A program made the translations under genes and the position numbers. The notes under the pieces are model-generated. The model worked only from the letters and a program-made list of their open reading frames with translations, was not told where the DNA came from and searched no databases. Shown here piece by piece: positions 8,033 through 15,812 of a stretch of 64,000 bases of DNA. Positions within the stretch are counted from its first letter, which is position 1; the number at the start of each line of letters is the position of its first letter. This stretch comes from an uncultured Caulobacterales bacterium (GTDB lineage Bacteria > Pseudomonadota > Alphaproteobacteria > Caulobacterales > Caulobacteraceae), in the NCBI GenBank assembly GCA_903900155.1, contig CAIUMD010000030.1, positions 44,679-108,678 of the forward strand. The letters run 5' to 3'.

Positions 8033-9307
8033 ATGGACGACGCGGGCGCAAGCCTCCAGGCGACGATGGCGGGGATGGGCCGGACGGCTCGTGAGGGCGC
8101 GCGCGCGCTCCGCCTCGCCACGCCAGAGCAGCGCACCGCCGCCATTCAGGCCATGGCCGCCGCGATCCGCGAGGACGCCGCCGCCATCCTGACCGCCAAC
8201 GCCAAGGACCTGGCCCGCGCCGGCGCCAACGGCCTGACCGCTCCCATGCAGGAGCGTCTGCTGCTGGACGACAAGCGCCTGGAAGGCGTGGCCGCCGGCG
8301 TGGAAGCGGTCGCCGCGATCCCCGATCCCATCGGCGTCGCCACCTCGCGCTGGACCCGGCCCAACGGCCTGGACATCGCCCGCGTCCGCACCCCGATCGG
8401 CGTCATCGCCATGATCTATGAGAGCCGCCCCAACGTGACCGCCGACGCGGCCGCGCTGTGCGTGCGCTCGGGCAATGCGGTGATCCTGCGCGGGGGGTCC
8501 GAATGCATCCACTCCAACCTCGCCATCCATGCCGCCATTGAACGCGGCTTGAAGGCCGCTGGCCTGCCCGCCGCCGCCGTCCAGATCGTCAAGACTCCGG
8601 ACCGCGCCGCCGTCGGCGCGATCCTATCAGGCCTGGACAAGGCCATTGACCTGATCATCCCGCGCGGCGGCAAGAGCCTGGTCGCCCGCGTCCAGGCTGA
8701 GGCCCGCGCCCCGGTGCTCGGCCACCTGGAAGGCCTGAACCATGTCTTCGTCCATGCCGGCGCGGACGTGAAGAAGGCCGTGGACATCGTCGTCAACGCC
8801 AAGCTGCGCCGGGTGTCGGTGTGCGGCGCGGCCGAGACCCTGCTGGTCGACAAGGCCGCCGCCGAACGCTTGCTCCCCCCGATCGCCGACGCCCTGATCA
8901 AGGCCGGCTGCGAGCTTCGTGGTGACACCGCCGCCCGCGCCATCGAGCCGACCATGAAGAAGGCGACCGTCGAGGACTGGACCACCGAATACCTGGCCCC
9001 GATCCTGGCCGTGGCCGTGGTCGACGGCGTGGCGGGCGCGGCCCAGCACATCGCCACCTACGGCTCGGGTCACACCGACGCGATCATCACCGAGGACACG
9101 GCCGCGGCCGAGGCCTTCGTGACGGCGGTCGACAGCGCCATCGTGCTGGTCAACGCCTCGACCCAGTTCGCCGACGGCGGCGAATTCGGTTTCGGGGCCG
9201 AGATCGGCATCGCCACCGACAAGCTTCATGCCCGCGGCCCGGTGGGGGCCGAGCAACTGACGACGTTCAAATATGTGGTTCGCGGGACCGGCCAGACTCG
9301 TCCCTGA
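8033..9307 (+). CDS. proA: Gamma-glutamyl phosphate reductase
   Basis: The 424-residue enzyme reduces gamma-glutamyl phosphate to glutamate semialdehyde with NADPH, the second step of proline synthesis. Family motifs are all present: the early [20 protein letters not shown] helix, [22 protein letters not shown], the active-site Cys264 in [13 protein letters not shown], and [11 protein letters not shown] near the C-terminus. A GAGGA site lies a few bases before the ATG. The partner proB is not adjacent. The next gene, nadD, starts inside its last codons, which suggests a proA-nadD-rsfS-rlmH transcription unit. Confidence 0.95.
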   Translation: MDDAGASLQATMAGMGRTAREGARALRLATPEQRTAAIQAMAAAIREDAAAILTANAKDLARAGANGLTAPMQERLLLDDKRLEGVAAGVEAVAAIPDPIGVATSRWTRPNGLDIARVRTPIGVIAMIYESRPNVTADAAALCVRSGNAVILRGGSECIHSNLAIHAAIERGLKAAGLPAAAVQIVKTPDRAAVGAILSGLDKAIDLIIPRGGKSLVARVQAEARAPVLGHLEGLNHVFVHAGADVKKAVDIVVNAKLRRVSVCGAAETLLVDKAAAERLLPPIADALIKAGCELRGDTAARAIEPTMKKATVEDWTTEYLAPILAVAVVDGVAGAAQHIATYGSGHTDAIITEDTAAAEAFVTAVDSAIVLVNASTQFADGGEFGFGAEIGIATDKLHARGPVGAEQLTTFKYVVRGTGQTRP

Positions 9308-9929
9308 GGCCGGCCGGCCGAGCGCGCAACGCCTGGGGTTCCACCTGGAGCCCGGGATGCGCGTCGGCCTGTTCGGCGGCAGCTTCAACCCGGCGCACGA
9401 GGGCCACGCCCACGTGGCCGAGACGGCCATGCGCCGCCTGGAGCTGGACCGCGTCATCTGGCTGGTGTCGCCGCAGAACCCGCTGAAGTCGGCGGCCGAG
9501 ACCCGCCCCGTCGCCGAACGCATGGCCAATGCCCGCCGCTGGGCGCGCGGCTCGGGGATGATCGTCTCGGACGCCGAGACGCGGCTGGGCTCGCAATACA
9601 CGATCGACACCCTGCGGGTCCTGCGAGCGCGCTATCCCGGCGTGAAGTTCGTCTGGGTGATGGGCGCCGACAGCCTGGCCACCTTCCACCGCTGGCGGGG
9701 CTGGACCCAGATCATGCGTGAAGTCCCCGTGGCGGTGATCTCCCGCCCGTGGATCGCGCTGCGGGCTCGCACCGCCCCGGCCGCCCGCCGCTTCGCCTTC
9801 GCCCGCTGGCCCGCCAGCGCCGCCGCCAAGCTGCCGGACGCCAAGTCGCCGGCCTGGGTCTATCTGACGGGGCCGCTGAATTTTGCCTCGTCCACGGCGA
9901 TGCGGGCGCGGCAGAAGGGCGTGAAGTAG
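9273..9929 (+). CDS. nadD: Nicotinate-nucleotide adenylyltransferase
   Basis: The 218-residue nucleotidyltransferase carries the ATP-binding [10 protein letters not shown] motif (residues 36-45), the VSPQNPLK segment, WVMGADS and a late SSTAMR in place of the usual I-S-S-T-x-I-R. It adenylates nicotinate mononucleotide in NAD synthesis. The start at 9273 overlaps proA by 35 bases; an internal ATG at 9357, with a weak CTGGAG upstream, would remove 28 residues that are not part of the catalytic fold. Either start keeps all motifs. Confidence 0.93.
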   Translation: MWFAGPARLVPEAGRPSAQRLGFHLEPGMRVGLFGGSFNPAHEGHAHVAETAMRRLELDRVIWLVSPQNPLKSAAETRPVAERMANARRWARGSGMIVSDAETRLGSQYTIDTLRVLRARYPGVKFVWVMGADSLATFHRWRGWTQIMREVPVAVISRPWIALRARTAPAARRFAFARWPASAAAKLPDAKSPAWVYLTGPLNFASSTAMRARQKGVK

Positions 9930-10029
9930 AGCCCATAGCCCCGCTTCCAGGCGTTGCCCGAAAGCCTCGGCTGAAGCCGGCGATCGCCGTTCGGCCATCA
10001 CCCTCTCACTTTTCGCCCAATTCCGTGCT

Positions 10030-10500
10030 ATGGGGGATATCCACAGCGACCCCATAAGGAGCAATACGCTGCGTAGCGACCCCGCGCTTAGTGCGCACGA
10101 AGGCCCGGCCGGCGCCGAGTCCTCGACTGAATCCCCGGGCCTGAGTCTGCCCCTGGACCTGAAAGCGCTGGAGCGCCTGATCCTGGAACGCCTCGACGAC
10201 GACAAGGCGCAGGACATCGTCCACATCGACCTGGCGGACAAGAGCTCGGTCGCCGACAGCCTGATCGTGGCGTCGGGCCGTTCGCACCGTCACGTCGGCG
10301 CTCTGGCCGACCACCTGCTGCGGGCGCTGAAGGAAAACGGTTACGGCAAGGCGCGGGTCGAAGGCCTGCCGCATTGCGACTGGGTGCTGATCGACGCCGG
10401 CGACGTCGTCATCCACCTGTTCCGCCCCGAAGTGCGCAGCTTCTACAACATCGAGAAGATCTGGGCCGTCGACGCCCCGCACCGTACGGCCGCGAACTGA
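10030..10500 (+). CDS. rsfS: Ribosomal silencing factor RsfS (Iojap)
   Basis: The 156-residue protein has the RsfS/DUF143 domain from about residue 44 onward: ALERLILERLDDDKAQDIVHIDL, SLIVASGRSHRHVGALAD, GLPHCDWVLIDAGDVVIHLF and the final RSFYNIEKIW. RsfS binds L14 on the large ribosomal subunit and blocks joining in starvation. The N-terminal 40 residues are a polar extension and might be trimmed if a later start is used. The nadD-rsfS-rlmH order is widely conserved. Confidence 0.93.
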   Translation: MGDIHSDPIRSNTLRSDPALSAHEGPAGAESSTESPGLSLPLDLKALERLILERLDDDKAQDIVHIDLADKSSVADSLIVASGRSHRHVGALADHLLRALKENGYGKARVEGLPHCDWVLIDAGDVVIHLFRPEVRSFYNIEKIWAVDAPHRTAAN

Positions 10501-10510
10501 TCTGCCTAGC

Positions 10511-10633
10511 GACCTCGTCCCCTCGGGTCGCGCCGACGCGCGGCCCGCCCGAGGGCAAGCTTCCAAGCTCAGGATGAGGTCTACTGAAGGCGCCATTGAA
10601 ACCCTCACCCTGAGCCTGTCGAAGGGCGAGGGT
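10511..10633. repeat. Intergenic palindromic repeat, family C copy 1 (left arm diverged)
   Basis: The right arm reads CCCTCACCCTGAGCCTGTCG then AAGGGCGAGGG; the left arm keeps AAGCTCAGGATGAGG. Better copies are at 56683-56764 and 62095-62183. It fills the gap between rsfS and rlmH. A separate C/G-rich hairpin built on CCCTCGGG...CCCGAGGG lies at its left edge. Confidence 0.75.
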
Positions 10634-10650
10634 TTCAACGCACTCCTCCC

Positions 10651-11115
10651 ATGAAGATCACCATCCTCACCGTCGGGAAACTGGGCCGCATGGTCGAGGC
10701 GCAGCTGGCCGTGGACTATGCGTCCCGCGCCACCGCCTCGGGCCGCGCCCTGGCCCTGGGCCCGGTCGAGATCGTCGAGGTCGAGGCCAGAAATCCCGGC
10801 AAGGCCGCGGAGGCCGAGGTGCTGCGCCCGCACCTTGAGGGCGCCTATGTCATCGCCTGCGACGAGCACGGCAAGGCCTGGAAAAGCCGCGCCTTCGCCG
10901 GCCGCCTGGCCAAGCTGCGCGATGATGGGAACCGACGCGTCGTGTTCCTGATCGGCGGGGCCGACGGCCTGGATCCCTCGATCCTGTCGACCGCGAACGA
11001 GACCATGGCCTTCGGGATCCAGACCTGGCCGCACGCCATGGCCCGGGCCATGCTGGCCGAGCAGATCTATCGCGCCGCCACCATCCTGTCGGGCTCGCCC
11101 TACCACAGGGATTAG
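10651..11115 (+). CDS. rlmH: 23S rRNA (pseudouridine1915-N3)-methyltransferase
   Basis: The 154-residue SPOUT methyltransferase has the expected length and motifs: ITILTVGKLG at the N-terminus, YVIACDEHGKAWKSRAFA, VVFLIGGADGLD for SAM binding in the trefoil knot, and the C-terminal LAEQIYRAATILSGSPYHRD. It methylates pseudouridine 1915 in helix 69 of 23S rRNA. It continues the rsfS block, though a repeat separates the two genes. Confidence 0.95.
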   Translation: MKITILTVGKLGRMVEAQLAVDYASRATASGRALALGPVEIVEVEARNPGKAAEAEVLRPHLEGAYVIACDEHGKAWKSRAFAGRLAKLRDDGNRRVVFLIGGADGLDPSILSTANETMAFGIQTWPHAMARAMLAEQIYRAATILSGSPYHRD

Positions 11116-11130
11116 GGCAGTAAGAGCGCG

Positions 11131-12186
11131 ATGCTTCGCCGCCCCCTGGTCATCGGTCTTCTGGTCGCCGCCCTCGCCGTCCCCACGGCCGTGGTCGGCT
11201 GGCAGCGCGCCGACCGGGCGGTGGAAGCCCAGCGCGCCAAGGACCGCCAGACCGCCGCCGACACCCGCCGCGAAATCCAGGACCTGCGGACCGAACTGGA
11301 CCGCCTGGACCACGCCCGCATCACCGCCGGGGCCGATGTCGACGCCAAGCGCGCGCGGCTCGAGGCCCTGAACGCTCGCGAGCGCGCGATCCTGGCCGAC
11401 CTGGGCGTCAACCGGCAGCGGCTGTCGCTCTTGCTGTCGGCCCTGCAGCTGTTCCGCCGCGATCCGCCGCCGGCCCTCTTGGTGGCGCCCGACAACGCCC
11501 GTGACGCGGTGCGGGCCGCGATCCTGATCCGGGCCATGACGCCGGACCTGCAACGCCGCGCCGACGCCTATGCCCGCCAGGCGACCGCCGTCGGGACCCT
11601 GCGCCGCGAAGCCGCCGCCGCCTCGGCCGAACTCTTCACCGCCGAGAGCGTGGTCGCCGACCGCAAGGGCGAGATCGAGCGCCTGATCATCGAGAAGACC
11701 CAGCTGGAGCGCGCCTACGCCCAGGAAGCCCTGACCGAGGAGAACGAACTGCGCACCCTGGGCGTGCTGACCGACGGCCTGGGCCGCGTGGAGGCGACGG
11801 GGCCGCTGCACCTGCGCAGTCCCGCCGCCGGGGCCATCGTCCGCCGCTTCGGCGCCGAGATGCCGGCCGGCGGCAAGTCGCCCGGCCTGACCCTGCGCGT
11901 CGACAAGGGCCTGACCGTCACCGCCCCCGCCGCCGGAACCGTCGAATATGCCGGCGCGCTGAATGGCTGGGGCGCGGTGCTGATCTTGCGCTCCCAAGGC
12001 GCCTACCACCTCGTCCTGGCCGGTCTGGACCAGATAACAGCGGTACAAGGACAATCTGTCGCGGCGGGCGCCCCCATCGGGAAGATGCCGGATCATGTAT
12101 CTTCCGATCCGGAGCTCTATCTGGAGGTCCGCGAGAACGGCGAGCCGGCCGATCCGGAGCGCTGGCTGAAACAAGAGTCGCGATAG
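11131..12186 (+). CDS. EnvC-like murein hydrolase activator with degenerate LytM domain
   Basis: The 351-residue protein has an N-terminal signal anchor (residues 5-24), a long coiled coil (about 28-240) rich in Arg, Ala, Glu and Leu, and a C-terminal LytM/M23 domain. All zinc-binding positions of an active M23 peptidase are lost: the first His position is in LTLRVD, the H-x-H position reads LYLEVR, and the Y-x-H-L segment reads HLVLAGL. This is as in EnvC, which activates amidases rather than cutting peptidoglycan itself. In Caulobacter, LytM factors of this type help place AmiC at the division site. It lies just upstream of ctpA. Confidence 0.8.
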   Translation: MLRRPLVIGLLVAALAVPTAVVGWQRADRAVEAQRAKDRQTAADTRREIQDLRTELDRLDHARITAGADVDAKRARLEALNARERAILADLGVNRQRLSLLLSALQLFRRDPPPALLVAPDNARDAVRAAILIRAMTPDLQRRADAYARQATAVGTLRREAAAASAELFTAESVVADRKGEIERLIIEKTQLERAYAQEALTEENELRTLGVLTDGLGRVEATGPLHLRSPAAGAIVRRFGAEMPAGGKSPGLTLRVDKGLTVTAPAAGTVEYAGALNGWGAVLILRSQGAYHLVLAGLDQITAVQGQSVAAGAPIGKMPDHVSSDPELYLEVRENGEPADPERWLKQESR

Positions 12187-12298
12187 ACGGCTTTTTCAGT
12201 AATGGTGGCCGTAATTAAACCTACGGCCATCCTCAGGGTTGGATGGGGCTAAAATCGTTTGCGACGCCGCGCGTCGCCAGGGAGCCTTCTGGGCCTTA

Positions 12299-13687
12299 AT
12301 GCGCAAGTATCTGCTCATCGGAGTTTCGGCTTTCGTCCTCGGCGCAGGCGCCATGGCTTACGTCAGTCCCATCGCCCAGGCGAACAACGCCCCCAAGACC
12401 AAGACCTACAAGATGCTGGAGCTGTTCGGCGACGTGCTGGGCACGGTCGAGGACCAGTACGTCACCGAGGTCGACGACAAGAAACTGATCGAGGCGGCCC
12501 TGGACGGCATGCTGACCAGCCTGGACCCGCACTCGGGTTACCTGTCGCCCGACAGCTATGAGGACATGCAGGACACCACGCGCGGCGAATATGGCGGCCT
12601 GGGCATCGAGGTCACCAGCGAGGACGGCGTCGTGAAGGTCATCTCGCCGATGGACGGCACCCCGGCCTCGCGCGCGGGCATCCAGGCCGGCGACTACATC
12701 ACCGCGGTCAACGGCCAGAGCGTTCTGGGCCTGACGGTCACCGAGGCCGTCAAGCAGATGCGCGGCACGGCCGGCGAAGGCGTCACCCTGACCATCGCTC
12801 GCGACAAGACCGATCCGTTCGACGTCAAGCTGGTCCGCGAGGTGATCAAGCCCAAGGCCGCCATCGCCCGCATGGAAGGCGACTACGGCTATGTGCGCCT
12901 GCCCGGCTTCAACGAGAAGGCCACCGACGCCCTGGTCAGCTCGATCAGCGACCTGAAGGCCAAGAACCCCAAGATGAAGGGCCTGATCCTCGACCTGCGG
13001 AACAATCCGGGCGGCCTCCTGGATCAGGCCGTCGGCGTCGCCGACGTGTTCCTGGACGGCGGCGAGGTGGTCAGCCAGCGCGGCCGCGATCCGCGCAACA
13101 TCCAGCGCTACAACGCCCGCGCGGGCGACATGCTGAACGGCCTGCCGATGGTGGTGCTGATCAACCAGGGCTCGGCCTCGGCCGCTGAAATCGTCGCCGG
13201 CGCCCTGCAGGATCGCCACCGCGCCGAACTGGTCGGCCTGACCAGCTTCGGCAAGGGCTCGGTGCAGACCGTGATCCCGCTGCGCGGCGGGGCCGACGGC
13301 GCCCTGAAGCTGACCACGGCCAAGTACTTCACGCCGTCGGGCCGCTCGATTCAGAAGACCGGCATCGCCCCGGACCTCGAGGTCGCCCAGACCCGCGACC
13401 AGGCCCAGGACATCGCCAACCGCGTGTGGTTCAGCGAGGCCAGCTTCAAGAACGCGCTGAACGCCGACGAGGGCAAGACCCGCGTCGCGCCGCACGCGCC
13501 GGCCGAAGCCCCGCCGACCGCCTTCGACGACAAGAAGGGCGACTTCCAGCTGCAACGCGCCATCGCCGTGCTGCAGTCGGGCGGCGTGGCCAATACGCCC
13601 AAGCTGCCGAAGCCGGCGGCCAAGGTCGCCGAGGTCACCGCCAAGGCCGCCGCGGCGGCCGGCAAGCCGGTCACCGAGAACAAGTAA
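12299..13687 (+). CDS. ctpA: C-terminal processing peptidase, S41 family
   Basis: The 462-residue protein has a signal sequence or anchor (residues 1-28), a PDZ domain (about 95-175, GGLGIEV to a VNGQSVLG loop) and an S41 protease core. The Ser/Lys pair is visible: Ser in NQGSASAAEIVAGAL (about residue 290) and Lys in FGKGSVQT (about 318). The tail beyond about residue 385 is Ala/Pro/Lys-rich. CtpA-type proteases trim or degrade periplasmic proteins, including cell-wall hydrolases. I used the ATG at 12299, where the hydrophobic leader begins. A strong terminator follows. Confidence 0.92.
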   Translation: MRKYLLIGVSAFVLGAGAMAYVSPIAQANNAPKTKTYKMLELFGDVLGTVEDQYVTEVDDKKLIEAALDGMLTSLDPHSGYLSPDSYEDMQDTTRGEYGGLGIEVTSEDGVVKVISPMDGTPASRAGIQAGDYITAVNGQSVLGLTVTEAVKQMRGTAGEGVTLTIARDKTDPFDVKLVREVIKPKAAIARMEGDYGYVRLPGFNEKATDALVSSISDLKAKNPKMKGLILDLRNNPGGLLDQAVGVADVFLDGGEVVSQRGRDPRNIQRYNARAGDMLNGLPMVVLINQGSASAAEIVAGALQDRHRAELVGLTSFGKGSVQTVIPLRGGADGALKLTTAKYFTPSGRSIQKTGIAPDLEVAQTRDQAQDIANRVWFSEASFKNALNADEGKTRVAPHAPAEAPPTAFDDKKGDFQLQRAIAVLQSGGVANTPKLPKPAAKVAEVTAKAAAAAGKPVTENK

Positions 13688-13712
13688 GGCTCTCGGCCTT
13701 GCGCAAGATCAG

Positions 13713-13745
13713 CGCCGCTCCGGGAAACCGGGGCGGCGTTTTTCG
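13713..13745 (+). terminator. Rho-independent terminator after ctpA
   Basis: The stem CGCCGCTCCGG / CCGGGGCGGCG (one G-T pair) with a GAAA loop is followed by TTTTTC. It lies 26 bases after the ctpA stop. Confidence 0.9.
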
Positions 13746-13757
13746 TTTCTGACCCTA

Positions 13758-13858
13758 GAGCCCTTTCCGATTTGATCGAAACGATCAGTCGGATAAAAAG
13801 GGCTCTCAATCAAAGACCTGGAGCATTTCACCGAGCCGTTCGGATCGGAAAATGCTCT
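13758..13858. repeat. Two GAGC...GCTC hairpins, family D copies 1 and 2
   Basis: The first hairpin spans 13758-13805 (GAGCCCTTTCCGATTTGATCG, GAAA loop, then an imperfect complement ending AAAGGGCTC). The second spans 13821-13858 (GAGCATTTCACCGA ... TCGGAAAATGCTC). Both keep a GAGC/GCTC outer frame and a CCGA/TCGG inner part. Relatives are at 27951-27987, 33347-33394 and 57116-57162. Confidence 0.7.
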
Positions 13859-13861
13859 AGC

Positions 13862-13987
13862 GAGAGGCCGTATTCGACAAAGGCCGTCTCGCGCGCCTCG
13901 CCGCCAGGCCTCGTCCTTGGCTTCGGCCAGATCGAAGCCGACCGCATAGACGAAGCCTTACGCCGGCTGGCCCAAGCCATCGACTAG
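13862..13987 (+). pseudogene. Remnant of a MocR/PdxR-type regulator C-terminus
   Basis: The last 28 codons read PPGLVLGFGQIEADRIDEALRRLAQAID, which closely resembles the C-terminus of MocR/PdxR GntR-aminotransferase regulators (x-G-L-V-L-G-F/Y ... I-x-E-G/A-V/L-R-R-L-A). No matching upstream part of such a 450-residue protein exists here; the sequence to the left is the family D repeat and the ctpA terminator. I read it as a decayed tail left after a deletion. A chance match over about 28 residues is possible. Confidence 0.4.
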
Positions 13988-14074
13988 CCGCGACGTCGCG
14001 CCGCGCCATGAGCGGGCTTCGGCAGCATCTTGTTAACCATATGTTCGAAGCTTCCCGACTAGCCTGAGCGGGTC

Positions 14075-15256
14075 ATGGCCGTCACCTTCTCGCGCAAGCC
14101 CGCCTATGCCGCCGCCGCGCCCGCTTCGGGCGGGACCGGCGACCTGCGCGCCAAGCTGATGGCGGCCGTCAGCAACCCTTACATCGCCGCCAGCGGCGCG
14201 GCCGTGCTGTTCCTGGCCTCGCTGGCCACCCTGGTGCTGATCACCAGCGACCCACACGCCGGCTCGCCGGTGATTCGCCTGCCGCTGACCAAGATCGGCG
14301 CCACCAAGAACATTCCCGAAGGCTGGCGCGAGGCGCTGGGCGGCGATCCCGCCCACGAGGCCGAGTTCACGCCGGGCCAGATGGGCCTGTCGCGCAATCC
14401 GTTCGCCCCCATCCCGACCGAGGCCGAAGAGGCGCCGCCGGCCGAGGGCCTGGCCAACCTGCCACCGATCCAGCAGGGCCCGGGCCTGGCCCAGGCCCCG
14501 ATCGCCGGCCTGACCGCGCCCGGTCCCGGCGGCGGCCCGCTGCCGATCATCGGCGCGGATGGCCGCACCGCCGCCGAGGCCTATGCCCGTCCGTTCCAGC
14601 CCAATGGCCGCCCCAAGGTGTCGGTGGTCATCGGCGGCCTGGGCCTCAACGCCCAGACCACCCGCGCGGCGATCGAGACCCTGCCGGGCGAGATCACCCT
14701 GTCGTTCGCGCCCTATGCCGAGGGCCTGCAAGGCTGGATCGACCTGGCCCGCGCCCACGGCCACGAGGTGCTGCTCGAGACCCCGATGGAGCCGGCCGAC
14801 TATCCGGCCAACGACCCGGGCCCCTACACCCTGATCGCCGCCAACCGGCCCGAAGACACCGTGCGCAAGCTGGAATGGCTGATGTCGCGCGCCACCGGCT
14901 ATTTCGGCCTGTCCAACTATCTGGGCGCCCGCTTCGTCGACAACGACCAGGCGATGACCACCTTCAATGGCGTGCTGAAAGCCCGCGGCCTGGCCTTCGT
15001 CGACGACGGCCTGGCCGCACGCCGCGCCGGCCCGATCCCCCGCGCCTCGGCCGACCGCGTCATCGACGACGAGCTGTCGGCCGGCGCCATCGACACCCAG
15101 CTGCGCGCGCTGGAGAACGGCGCGGCCGGTCGCGGCCAGTCGCTGGGCTCGGGCTTCGCCTATCCGGTGACCATCACCCAGGTGCGCATCTGGGCCGCCG
15201 GCCTGCAGGCTCGCGGTTTGCAGCTGGCTCCGGCTTCCGCGCTCGCCCATCGCTAG
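14075..15256 (+). CDS. Divergent polysaccharide deacetylase family protein (YibQ-like)
   Basis: The 393-residue protein has one membrane anchor (about residues 42-62), a low-complexity periplasmic linker, then a divergent NodB-like domain from about residue 185: VSVVIGGLGL, TLSFAPYA, HEVLLETPMEP, the FGLSNYLGARF segment and AFVDDGLAAR. YibQ-type proteins are often found beside envC and ctpA, as here, and are thought to act on the envelope; the activity is not established. The expected metal-binding residues are partly replaced. Confidence 0.75.
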   Translation: MAVTFSRKPAYAAAAPASGGTGDLRAKLMAAVSNPYIAASGAAVLFLASLATLVLITSDPHAGSPVIRLPLTKIGATKNIPEGWREALGGDPAHEAEFTPGQMGLSRNPFAPIPTEAEEAPPAEGLANLPPIQQGPGLAQAPIAGLTAPGPGGGPLPIIGADGRTAAEAYARPFQPNGRPKVSVVIGGLGLNAQTTRAAIETLPGEITLSFAPYAEGLQGWIDLARAHGHEVLLETPMEPADYPANDPGPYTLIAANRPEDTVRKLEWLMSRATGYFGLSNYLGARFVDNDQAMTTFNGVLKARGLAFVDDGLAARRAGPIPRASADRVIDDELSAGAIDTQLRALENGAAGRGQSLGSGFAYPVTITQVRIWAAGLQARGLQLAPASALAHR

Positions 15257-15294
15257 ACTGGCGCGCCGCCAGAAGTCGTGGAACAACGCTCGGC

Positions 15295-15783
15295 ATGACC
15301 GAGCGTGAGTATCCCAAGCATCGTCCCAATGTCGGCGTGGTCCTGTTCCACCCCGACGGCCGCGTATGGCTGGGCCGCCGCTATCGCCAGGCGCCGCCGT
15401 ACAACTGGCAATTCCCGCAGGGCGGGGTCGACGACGGCGAGGACCTGGAAGCCGCCGCCCGTCGCGAGCTAGCCGAAGAGACCGGCGTCACCTCCGTGGC
15501 GCTGCTGGGCCGCACCGAGGGCTGGATCGCCTACGACTTCCCGCCCGAGATCCTGGCCGACAAGAAACACTCGCGCGGCTGGCTGGGTCAAAAGCAAGTC
15601 TGGTTCGCCTATCGCTTCATCGGCGAGGAGTCCGAGATCGATCTCGAGGCTGACGAACACATCGAGTTCGACGCCTGGAAATGGGGCAGGCTCGACGAAA
15701 CGCCCGAACTGATCGTACCCTTCAAGCGTGGCGTCTACGAAGCAGTGGTCGCCGCTTTCGCGGGGTACGCGCGCGGCGCCTGA
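15295..15783 (+). CDS. rppH: RNA pyrophosphohydrolase
   Basis: The 162-residue Nudix hydrolase has a perfect Nudix box at residues 43-65 (GG-x5-E ... RELAEETGV), the YRQAPPYNWQFPQGG lead-in and the WLGQKQVWFAYRF segment of the RppH branch. It removes pyrophosphate from the 5' end of triphosphorylated mRNA and so starts RNase E-dependent decay. I chose the ATG at 15295, 38 bases after the YibQ-like stop. The long in-frame extension upstream overlaps that gene and is not coding. Confidence 0.92.
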   Translation: MTEREYPKHRPNVGVVLFHPDGRVWLGRRYRQAPPYNWQFPQGGVDDGEDLEAAARRELAEETGVTSVALLGRTEGWIAYDFPPEILADKKHSRGWLGQKQVWFAYRFIGEESEIDLEADEHIEFDAWKWGRLDETPELIVPFKRGVYEAVVAAFAGYARGA

Positions 15784-15812
15784 TTGGGCGCGGCGGCGCG
15801 GGGGAGAACGGT

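Noticed and set aside
10006..12174. 722-residue minus-strand reading across rsfS, rlmH and the EnvC-like gene
   Set aside because: Antisense artefact of high GC; the three plus-strand genes have clear families.
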